Source of the DNA: CAYUWM01 sp964448395
GTDB lineage: Bacteria > Chloroflexota > Dehalococcoidia > E44-bin15
Direction: 5' to 3'
Assembly (NCBI GenBank): GCA_964448395.1
Contig: CAYUWM010000073.1
Coordinates: forward strand, 1 to 6,325
DNA length: 6,325 nucleotides
The notes under the pieces were generated by a model that worked only from the letters and a program-made list of their open reading frames with translations, was not told the DNA's origin and made no database searches. This document shows, in pieces, positions 1 to 4,595 of this stretch (its first letter is position 1; every line of letters starts with the position of its first letter). The translations under genes were made by a program, and so were the position numbers.

Positions 1-67
1 CATGCTGCCGGACTACAAGGTGCGCCGCAAATGGCTGCGGGACAACGAGCACATGCTCACGCTGTAG
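1..67 (+). CDS. C-terminal end of an unidentified gene (partial)
   Basis: Only the last 21 complete codons are inside the window, ending in TAG at 65-67. The tail reads MLPDYKVRRKWLRDNEHMLT plus a final L. It is hydrophilic and strongly charged, with basic and acidic residues mixed, so it looks like the end of a soluble protein. I do not recognise the family from so short a tail. It converges on the heliorhodopsin gene, with only 9 bp between the two stop codons. Support for its being real is the good match to the window's codon style and the tidy convergent arrangement. A chance open frame in GC-rich DNA cannot be excluded. Confidence 0.5.
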   Translation, partial: MLPDYKVRRKWLRDNEHMLTL

Positions 68-80
68 GCGGCACGCCTAC
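64..80. terminator. Perfect inverted repeat across two convergent stop codons
   Basis: GTAGGCG (64-70) and CGCCTAC (74-80) are perfect reverse complements separated by the triplet GCA. The left arm contains the TAG stop of the rightward partial gene (65-67). The right arm contains the stop of the leftward heliorhodopsin gene (77-79 on the reverse strand). The stem is short, GC-rich and placed where a shared bidirectional terminator would be. Neither side has a proper T-tract (only CCTTT about 7 bp beyond on the + side), so intrinsic termination is not certain. It could instead only stabilise the 3' ends. Confidence 0.45.
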
Positions 81-850
81 ATCGGCCTTTGAGTGCCGAA
101 GAACACCTGCCACGCCAGCGCGGACTTGGCCACCAGGCTCAGCACCATGTACACCTTCTCCCCGAACAGGTAGTCCTTCCACTTCCACACCCCCTTGTAC
201 TGCAGCACCATGTTCACCGCGAAGCTGGAGAAGAACACGAACAGTATGCCCAGTATGAAGTAGACGAAGGTGGGCGGGTTGCCCGCGGGGTCGGCCAGGG
301 CAGCGAAGAAGTACCAGGCGAGGACTATCCACGGCACGATGCCGGCGAAGCAGCCGAACCAGTACGCCGACCAGCTCACCGGCTGGCGGTCGCGGTTGTA
401 CAGCTCCATCATCAGGCCGAACAGGTTCATGGCGGCGGTCAGCGAGAACAGCATGATCATGCTGGGGGCGTCGAACACCCCGCTCAGCGTGCCGATGATA
501 ACCACCATCAGCGATGCGCTCAGGGCGTACTCGTACCAGCGCAGGTAGTTGATGTGCTTCTTGAGGTTGCGCACGTACCACGGGTAGAACGCCGGCGACG
601 CCATGATGGCGTGGGCCACCGCCGATATCAGCAGGAACCCGGCGCACATCGGGCCGACGGGTATGTTGGCCAGGGTGCTGGACTGGGGCACCAGCGTCTC
701 GGTGGCGGCGTCGAACCGGAGGAACGACGTGGTCACCGGCACCTTGAAGTCGGTGCTCATGGCGAAGATCAGTATCGCCTGCGACAGGTGCAGCACGGCG
801 AGCACCGCGTTCCATATCCTCAACTTCCTGAATACCGGAGTCTTGGGCAT
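77..850 (-). CDS. Heliorhodopsin (retinal-binding seven-helix photoreceptor)
   Basis: This gene encodes a 257-residue heliorhodopsin, a seven-helix membrane protein that binds retinal through a lysine Schiff base. Approximate helices are 12-32, 64-90, 100-124, 128-150, 158-184, 193-217 and 230-254. The diagnostic third-helix segment is LRWYEYALSAS, with Arg104 and the counterion Glu107. Helix seven carries SLVAKSALAWQ, with Lys242 as the retinal lysine and Ser238 one turn before it. His21 and His80 correspond to the two histidines of the characterised protein HeR 48C12 (H23, H80, E107, K241). Family knowledge: slow photocycle, inverted topology (N-terminus inside), no pumping in most members, and a proposed sensory role. 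The start is ATG at 848-850, preceded by GGAGG (857-861) with 6 bp spacing. That site lies inside the upstream membrane-protein gene, whose TAA ends 1 bp before this ATG. It is the last gene of the degV operon. No retinal-synthesis gene is visible in the window. Family assignment is near certain; the physiological role is open. Confidence 0.96.
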   Translation of the reverse strand: MPKTPVFRKLRIWNAVLAVLHLSQAILIFAMSTDFKVPVTTSFLRFDAATETLVPQSSTLANIPVGPMCAGFLLISAVAHAIMASPAFYPWYVRNLKKHINYLRWYEYALSASLMVVIIGTLSGVFDAPSMIMLFSLTAAMNLFGLMMELYNRDRQPVSWSAYWFGCFAGIVPWIVLAWYFFAALADPAGNPPTFVYFILGILFVFFSSFAVNMVLQYKGVWKWKDYLFGEKVYMVLSLVAKSALAWQVFFGTQRPM

Positions 851-851
851 G

Positions 852-1813
852 TTACACCTCCGTACTCGATGCGCTACGCGACGGGGCGCGTTTTCTCGGT
901 TTCGACGGCCCGCGCGGTTTCGACCGCCGTTGCTGCCGATCGTACAGGTACCACCCGCCGACCGCCAGCAGTCCCACGCCGCCGGCAATCATCATGTATA
1001 CCGCCTGCATCTTCATCCCGTCGAACATGTCAGCGACGGAGTTGTTTATCACCTCGTTGCCCTTCTGCGCCAGCACCAGCTCCATCGCGTTCAGGTTCGC
1101 CAGCTGTATCGGATCCTGCACGTTGGGGGCCACCGCGTGGGAGTAGATCAGCGCGAAGGCGATGTAGACGATGAGCGAGGAGAACAGCAGCACGGCGAAC
1201 GCCCAGCCGACCCTCTCCTTCCACGTGCGCCCGCCGAGGAAGCCGATGCCGATGAGCAGCAGCACCGGCAGCAGCCACAGCAGCCACAGCAGACTGCGCC
1301 CGGTGTGTATCCAGCCNNNNNNNNNNNNNNNNNNNNNNNNNNNNNNNNNNNNNNNNNNNNNNNNNNNNNNNNNNNNNNNNNNNNNNNNNNNNNNNNNNNN
1401 NNNNNNNNNNNNNNNNCGGCGGCATCCTGGACCACGCCCTTGAGCGGCAGGGTGTAGCCGAAGCTGTTGCTGTCGCCGACGACGTAGGGGATGACCGCCG
1501 CGGTCGCCCCCTCGAAGCGCTCCCGCAGCCACGAAGGCGGCGCCGCCCGGCGCGCCACGGCGATGATGTCGCCCTCGATGGCCGCCAGGTCGATGGGGAT
1601 ATCGTAGCTCTCGTTCGCCTCCACCTCGTCGATTATCACCGGCAGCAGGTCGTCGTAGACGAAGTTGTACACGTCCGCCTGCACCATCTGCCGGTTGTAG
1701 AAATCGGGGCTGCCGACGGTGTTGTTCACCTGCGTGATGAGCACCACGAAGAACAGCACGAAAACGAGGATGAGTATCAGCGGGAAGGCCAGCAGCCACC
1801 TGAGCCAGATCAT
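852..1813 (-). CDS. Multi-pass membrane protein of unknown family, interrupted by assembly gap
   Basis: This is one gene read on both sides of a 100-N gap. The N-terminal part (1813 down to 1417, 132 codons) starts MIWLRWLLAFPLILILVFVL, one transmembrane helix. It continues into an extracytoplasmic region beginning VNNTVGSPDFYNRQMVQADV, rich in Asp and Glu. The C-terminal part (1316 down to 852, 154 residues) has three more helices: SLLWLLWLLPVLLLIGIGFL, then around VGWAFAVLLFSSLIVYIAFA, then around MQAVYMMIAGGVGLLAVGGW. It ends in a very basic tail (DRQQRRSKPRGPSKPRKRAP and onward), presumably cytoplasmic. The ATG at 1811-1813 overlaps the degV stop (ATGA) and has GGAGG 8 bp upstream. The TAA at 852-854 sits 1 bp before the heliorhodopsin ATG. 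The halves are in different frames as drawn; an intact gene needs a true gap length of 3n+2. I know similar Chloroflexota proteins only as hypothetical. The function is unknown. Confidence 0.85.
1317..1416. other. Assembly gap of 100 N
   Basis: Exactly 100 undetermined bases, the usual placeholder for a scaffold join of unknown length. It falls inside the membrane-protein gene between its extracytoplasmic domain and its second helix. The reading frame changes across it (100 is 3n+1, while the flanks require 3n+2). The placeholder length is therefore not the true length if the gene is intact. Confidence 0.97.
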
Positions 1814-2652
1814 GACGCCGCCCTCCGGTAGCCCGCGAACAGGGTGCCCGGCCCGGTGTGCACCCCCAGCACCGCCCCCAGCCTGGCGATGATTATGCGC
1901 TCGCGGGGGAAGAACGAGCTGAAGCTGTCGGCGAGGGCCTCCGCGTCCTCCGGTGTGGTGCTGTGCACCACGATCAGGTCCTGTATGTCAGATGCGTCCT
2001 TCACGAAGCCCTGCAGCTTCTCGATGCCCTTGCTGCGGGTGCGGGCGCGGCCTACCGGCAGCATCTCCCCGTCCTGCAGCGCCAGCAGCGGCTTCACGTT
2101 CAGCATCGAGCCCATCAGCGCCTTGCCCTTGCCGATGCGCCCGCCGAGGTACAGGTACCTGAGGGTGTCGAACATGCCCAGCAGGTGGATGCGGGGGATG
2201 CTGTCCTTGATATTATCGACGATCTGCGACATGGTGCCGCCCTTAGCTGCCAGACCGGCGGCCTCCATCGCCAGTATGCCCAGCGCTATCGATGTCCACT
2301 GCGAGTCGATGACCTCTATGGGGCACCCGTCCCCCACGATGTCTTTCGCCTGCAGCGCCGAGTTGTAGGTGCCGCTCAGCTTGCCGGAGATGTGCACCGA
2401 AACGATGCCGTCCCCCTCCTGCGCCAGCCTGCGGTACACCGCGGCGAAGTCCTCAGGCGTGGGCTGGGTGGTGCCGGGGTGCACCGGGTCGTGGGTCAGC
2501 CGGTGGTAGAACTGGTCCTCGCTGATGTCCACCCGGTCGCGCAGCACCTCGTCCCCGAAGCGCACGTACAGCGGCACCACGGTGATGCCCAGCTCCTCGG
2601 CTGCGCCGGGGGGCAGGTCGGCGGTGCTGTCGGTCACGATCTTGATAGCCAT
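1810..2652 (-). CDS. degV: DegV family fatty-acid-binding protein
   Basis: A 280-residue DegV-family protein, the normal full length. Members bind a long-chain fatty acid. In Firmicutes the FakB proteins present it to the kinase FakA, but many DegV proteins have no known partner. Visible motifs in order are KIVTDSTADLP (residues 4-14), TTQPTP (61-66), HISGKLSGTYNSA (87-99), DTLRYLYLGGRIGK (162-175) and VHTGPGT (264-270). These include the Ser/Thr and His positions that surround the lipid carboxylate in known structures. The protein has no signal peptide and should be cytosolic. I chose the ATG at 2650-2652 because MAIKIVTDSTADL is the canonical N-terminus. An in-frame GTG at 2731-2733 lies upstream of the predicted transcription start. 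The ribosome site is weak (AGG about 9 bp upstream). It is the first gene of the leftward operon and overlaps the next gene by ATGA. No FakA/DAK gene is in the window. Confidence 0.95.
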   Translation of the reverse strand: MAIKIVTDSTADLPPGAAEELGITVVPLYVRFGDEVLRDRVDISEDQFYHRLTHDPVHPGTTQPTPEDFAAVYRRLAQEGDGIVSVHISGKLSGTYNSALQAKDIVGDGCPIEVIDSQWTSIALGILAMEAAGLAAKGGTMSQIVDNIKDSIPRIHLLGMFDTLRYLYLGGRIGKGKALMGSMLNVKPLLALQDGEMLPVGRARTRSKGIEKLQGFVKDASDIQDLIVVHSTTPEDAEALADSFSSFFPRERIIIARLGAVLGVHTGPGTLFAGYRRAAS

Positions 2653-2697
2653 TGGATGCCTGACGAAGATGAAGCTCGACGCCGTTCTATGTAGGCA

Positions 2698-2726
2698 AAT
2701 ATGGAGCAATCGCCGCGATTTGTCAA
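2698..2726 (-). promoter_or_regulatory. Promoter of the degV-heliorhodopsin operon
   Basis: On the reverse strand there is a perfect -35 TTGACA (2726 down to 2721), a 17-bp spacer, and CATATT as the -10 (2703 down to 2698, four of six consensus bases). Transcription would begin near 2691, giving a leader of about 39 bases before the degV ATG. The spacer contains the perfect dyad AATCGC-C-GCGATT at 2708-2720. The -35 overlaps the -35 of the opposite promoter. Confidence 0.65.
2708..2720. promoter_or_regulatory. Perfect 13-bp dyad, candidate operator
   Basis: AATCGC (2708-2713) and GCGATT (2715-2720) are perfect reverse complements around a single central base. The element lies inside the spacer of the leftward promoter and touches the -35 region of the rightward one. 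A bound dimeric repressor could block the degV-heliorhodopsin operon and possibly the PPC gene. A six-base dyad is expected by chance about once or twice in a window of this size, so the position, not the symmetry, is the argument. Confidence 0.35.
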
Positions 2727-2749
2727 TACCCACTGCGGTGGTATATAGT
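2720..2749 (+). promoter_or_regulatory. Promoter of the PPC-domain gene
   Basis: TTGTCA (2720-2725) as -35, an 18-bp spacer and TATAGT (2744-2749) as -10. The alternative -10 TATATA at 2742-2747 gives a 16-bp spacer. The predicted start near 2755 gives a leader of about 20 bases that holds the strong ribosome site AAGGAGGAG (2762-2770). The spacer contains a second imperfect dyad, ATACC (2726-2730) with GGTAT (2740-2744), and within it CCAC/GTGG (2730-2741). Confidence 0.6.
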
Positions 2750-2774
2750 TGTGGTTACTTCAAGGAGGAGAGCG

Positions 2775-3218
2775 ATGAGATCGAGCGAAGGACAGGTTGG
2801 ACGCGTATTCGTGATACGGCTGGAGGACGGCGACGTGCTGCCCGGCTGCATCGAGCGGTTCGCCGAGGAGAACGGGGTGATGTTGGGCCACGCGATACTG
2901 GTGGGAGGCATAGGCGGCGGCGAGGTGGTGGTGGGCCCGCGCCGCTCGGACGAGATGCCGCCGGAGCCCATGCTGCTGCCTATCGACGGCGCCCACGAGG
3001 TGGCGGGCGTCGGCGTGCTGGCCCCCGGCGGTGACGGCAGGCCGGTGCTGCACATACACGCCGCGCTGGGCCGCTCCGGCCAGACCGTGACCGGCTGCCT
3101 GCGCCCCGGCGTGAGCACGTGGGTAGTGGGCGAGGTCATCCTCTACGAGATAACCGGCGCGCGGGCATCGCGCGTAATGGACGAGGAAACCGGCTTCGAG
3201 CTGCTGCAGCCGAGTTGA
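2775..3218 (+). CDS. PPC/DUF296 domain protein
   Basis: A 147-residue single-domain protein of the PPC (plants and prokaryotes conserved, DUF296) family. The domain fills residues 8-136. Characteristic pieces are IRLEDGDVLPGCIERFA (14-30), GHAILVGGIGGGEVVVG (38-54), GAHEVAGVGVLA (72-83), VLHIHAALGR (91-100) and WVVGEVILYEI (116-126). The H93-x-H95 pair, with other His residues such as H39 and H74, is the kind of site at which bacterial members bind a metal ion. In plants the domain accompanies an AT-hook. Here there is no AT-hook, so DNA binding cannot be assumed, and the bacterial function is not settled. It should form a soluble trimer, as known structures do. The ATG at 2775 has AAGGAGGAG 4 bp upstream. 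It is transcribed divergently from the degV-heliorhodopsin operon off a shared control region. Confidence 0.9.
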   Translation: MRSSEGQVGRVFVIRLEDGDVLPGCIERFAEENGVMLGHAILVGGIGGGEVVVGPRRSDEMPPEPMLLPIDGAHEVAGVGVLAPGGDGRPVLHIHAALGRSGQTVTGCLRPGVSTWVVGEVILYEITGARASRVMDEETGFELLQPS

Positions 3219-3242
3219 CAATTTATTAATTGAACATATAAT
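3215..3242 (+). promoter_or_regulatory. Perfect consensus promoter at the AT-rich insert
   Basis: TTGACA (3215-3220) and TATAAT (3237-3242), both perfect, are separated by 16 bp. The -35 element contains the TGA stop (3216-3218) of the PPC gene, so the promoter begins exactly where the GC-rich gene ends. It would start transcription near 3249, upstream of the ribosome site AGAGGT (3254-3259) and the ATG at 3265. Confidence 0.75.
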
Positions 3243-3264
3243 TTAGTTCTAGTAGAGGTCATCT

Positions 3265-3630
3265 ATGAGTATAGGTAGTATAATAGGTTGCTTAGCGGCC
3301 CTTGTATCTATTGGAGGGGTTATTGTGGCCATTTACTACGGCCGCAGAAACACCAGAGGAAAACAGCTTGTATACGAAGTATTAGAGACTGTACCGCTGG
3401 TAAAAGCAGTATCTCCTTCTAAGGATTACAAACTTTCCGTAGCATTTAAACGAAAAGGACAGAAAGAGGAAAAACTTAAAAGCATCTATGTACGTTTCTT
3501 AAGGTTTGCCAACCTAGGTAAAGAATCAATACGTAGAGAAGATATAGCCCCTGCAAATCCTTTAAAATTAACTAGAAAATGTACAAATATTGGACATTGC
3601 TATTGCAGGAATAAGTCGCGAAGTCAATAA
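3265..3630 (+). CDS. Membrane-anchored protein, 5' part of a frameshifted gene
   Basis: This frame codes for 121 residues, but only about the first 104 look genuine. An N-terminal helix (about residues 4-26, SIIGCLAALVSIGGVIVAIY) is followed by a basic stop-transfer segment. A soluble stretch then begins QLVYEVLETVPLV and includes SIYVRFLRFANLGKESIRRE. I recognise the general pattern of membrane-anchored hypothetical proteins with a 'YEVLSNTPLL ... N-GK-IR-ED---P' layout, but no named function. After about residue 104 the frame turns into a Cys/Arg/Ser-rich tail that does not fit. The matching continuation (VQILDIAIAGISREVN) is in the +1 frame. The natural gene probably runs to 4153, about 295 residues. 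The ATG at 3265 has AGAGGT 5 bp upstream and a consensus promoter. Codons are AT-rich (AGA, ATA, TTA), unlike both neighbours, which suggests recent transfer. Confidence 0.7.
   Translation: MSIGSIIGCLAALVSIGGVIVAIYYGRRNTRGKQLVYEVLETVPLVKAVSPSKDYKLSVAFKRKGQKEEKLKSIYVRFLRFANLGKESIRREDIAPANPLKLTRKCTNIGHCYCRNKSRSQ
3572..3592 (+). other. Apparent +1 frameshift site
   Basis: The coding signal leaves the frame of the 3265 start after the codons ACT AGA and resumes one base later, reading AAT GTA CAA ATA TTG GAC. Removing one A from the AAAA run (3576-3579) restores a continuous reading NPLKLTRNVQILDIAIAGIS. The new frame has a stop at 3569-3571, so the switch must lie between about 3572 and 3590. 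It may be a sequencing or assembly error, a real inactivating insertion, or a +1 recoding site at the rare AGA codon. The last is least likely without further evidence. Confidence 0.65.
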
Positions 3631-4153
3631 AGTTGCCATTGAAAACCTGTCCATTTCCGAAGACAAATCAACTGCTAACGTTACCTTTGATTTTTTAGAC
3701 CACAAGGATGGTGCACTTATTATTATTCTTACTTCTAGCCCCAAGGGATTTCCGGTACTTTCTGGTGACATAATAGGTATGCCTGCAGGAATAAAAGGGA
3801 TTAGTATAACAGGCACTCGTAGTAAGAGTATCGCAAACGCTATAAGAAGCATACTAGCTGCAGTACTAATATTATCTACACTAACTCTTAGTTTTTATGG
3901 CTTTAATTGGGTCACGAATGCATGGACTAATGTTTGGCTTCTTTTTCTTCCTTACACAGCTTTGATCGCATCAATTGTGATTATTGTTGTAGTTGGGGAT
4001 AAATTATGGCCAGGTAATAGACCTATTTTCCCACGTACTCTTGCACCGCCCAAATGGTTTGGTCATTTATCACTTCCTTACCTACGTTCTTTAGCATATC
4101 CATCTCTTGAAGATGCTTCAAAGATGGAAAAACCTACGCAACATCCTTCATAA
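3590..4153 (+). CDS. Membrane-anchored protein, 3' part of the frameshifted gene
   Basis: The start given is the first possible (TTG at 3590). It has no ribosome site, and I think this is the continuation of the gene that begins at 3265, not a separate gene. The 187 residues begin with a soluble stretch (DIAIAGISREVNKVAIENLS, then FDFLDHKDGALIIILTSSPK), which completes the domain begun in the first part. There follow a VLSGDIIGMPAGIKG segment and two transmembrane helices (around NAIRSILAAVLILSTLTLSF and around LFLPYTALIASIVIIVVVGD). A short tail ends with the stop at 4151-4153. The reconstructed protein would have one helix at the N-terminus, a domain of about 150 residues and two helices near the C-terminus. 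The function is unknown. Base composition is AT-rich throughout, unlike both flanks. Confidence 0.6.
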   Translation: MDIAIAGISREVNKVAIENLSISEDKSTANVTFDFLDHKDGALIIILTSSPKGFPVLSGDIIGMPAGIKGISITGTRSKSIANAIRSILAAVLILSTLTLSFYGFNWVTNAWTNVWLLFLPYTALIASIVIIVVVGDKLWPGNRPIFPRTLAPPKWFGHLSLPYLRSLAYPSLEDASKMEKPTQHPS

Positions 4154-4172
4154 TTCATATACAAAAATACGC

Positions 4173-4215
4173 CTCCGCCACCACCGACGTCTAGCGGCTG
4201 TGGGTGGAAACGGAG
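4173..4215. terminator. Imperfect hairpin after the AT-rich insert
   Basis: CTCCG (4173-4177) pairs with CGGAG (4211-4215). Inside it CCACCAC (4178-4184) pairs with GTGGGTGG (4200-4207), with one extra G and an AAA bulge (4208-4210), leaving a 15-base loop. It lies 20 bp after the stop of the AT-rich gene and before the next promoter, where a terminator would be expected. No T-tract follows on the + strand. On the reverse strand a TATTTTTG stretch follows 3 bp after the stem, but no leftward gene needs it. A weak terminator or a boundary structure are both possible. Confidence 0.35.
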
Positions 4216-4229
4216 CAATAACCTCCTAT

Positions 4230-4258
4230 TTGACAACCGCAGCCTCCCGTTGTACGCT
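4230..4258 (+). promoter_or_regulatory. Promoter of the small two-helix protein
   Basis: TTGACA (4230-4235, perfect), a 17-bp spacer and TACGCT (4253-4258, weak -10). Transcription would begin near 4265, so the leader is very short: about 14 bases to the ATG at 4279, or nearly leaderless if the ATG at 4267 is used. It resembles the comEA promoter region over 38 positions. Confidence 0.5.
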
Positions 4259-4278
4259 TGCGGCACATGGGGTTGAAC

Positions 4279-4527
4279 ATGAAGGAAAAGACATCTTCAT
4301 GGAAGGCATACGGCGGGATCATGCTGGCCGTCGGGACGGTCTTGATAATCTTGGCTATGGTGCTGTTTGCTGCTGATCCGCACAGCACCATATACGGCAT
4401 TAAGAAACTCTACTGGGCAATCGGCGTAGGCATCGCGGCGCTGATGGACATCGCAGTAGGCCTGGCTTTTATACTGTACGCGAAAAATACAGAAACCCAA
4501 CCCCCTGACGAACCCGATCAGGAATAG
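4279..4527 (+). CDS. Small membrane protein with two helices
   Basis: An 82-residue protein with two transmembrane helices: AYGGIMLAVGTVLIILAMVL and, after a short linker (AADPHSTIYGIKK), LYWAIGVGIAALMDIAVGLA. It has a basic N-terminus (MKEKTSSWK) and an acidic, polar tail (NTETQPPDEPDQE). The positive-inside rule puts the N-terminus in the cytoplasm and makes a hairpin. I do not recognise a family. Starts considered: ATG 4279 (GGGG 6 bp upstream, poor site), ATG 4267 (86 residues, almost leaderless from the predicted promoter) and TTG 4258 (inside the -10). GC-rich codon use matches the host, unlike the gene before it. It precedes comEA by 68 bp, but that gene has its own promoter candidate, so a role in DNA uptake is not implied. 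Confidence 0.72.
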   Translation: MKEKTSSWKAYGGIMLAVGTVLIILAMVLFAADPHSTIYGIKKLYWAIGVGIAALMDIAVGLAFILYAKNTETQPPDEPDQE

Positions 4528-4535
4528 CCCTCCAT

Positions 4536-4564
4536 TTGACAAACTCAAGCCCCAGAAATAAGCT
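4536..4564 (+). promoter_or_regulatory. Promoter of the comEA-comEC operon
   Basis: TTGACA (4536-4541, perfect), a 17-bp spacer and TAAGCT (4559-4564, weak -10). The predicted start near 4571 gives a leader of about 25 bases containing the purine-rich ribosome site AAGGGAGAGGG (4583-4593). It begins 8 bp after the stop of the small membrane protein. Confidence 0.5.
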
Positions 4565-4595
4565 GGCGGCATAACCGATTATAAGGGAGAGGGCT

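Noticed and set aside
1..67. Photolyase or glutamine synthetase end, both reported to be linked functionally with heliorhodopsin
   Set aside because: The 21 visible residues do not match C-terminal patterns I know for either family, so naming it would be guesswork.
77..850. Type-1 proton-pump rhodopsin
   Set aside because: Helix three lacks the pump motif (DTD/DTE type) and instead has the heliorhodopsin RWYEY segment with Glu107.
851..988. Upstream extension of the heliorhodopsin to a start at 988
   Set aside because: The added 46 residues are Arg-rich and antifamily in character and overlap the C-terminus of the membrane-protein gene. The ATG at 850 has a good ribosome site and gives the canonical length.
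89..1174. Long rightward open frame opposite the heliorhodopsin and the membrane protein
   Set aside because: It is antisense to two well-supported genes, rich in His, Gln, Arg and Val with no recognisable domain, and is expected from GC-rich codon bias.
1858..2694. Rightward open frame opposite degV
   Set aside because: It is antisense to the complete DegV family protein and encodes no recognisable domain.
2653..2733. GTG start for degV at 2733
   Set aside because: It lies upstream of the predicted transcription start, and the family N-terminus begins at the ATG at 2652.
3219..4170. Insertion sequence or prophage remnant
   Set aside because: There is no transposase or integrase, and I could not find convincing terminal inverted or direct repeats at the composition boundaries.
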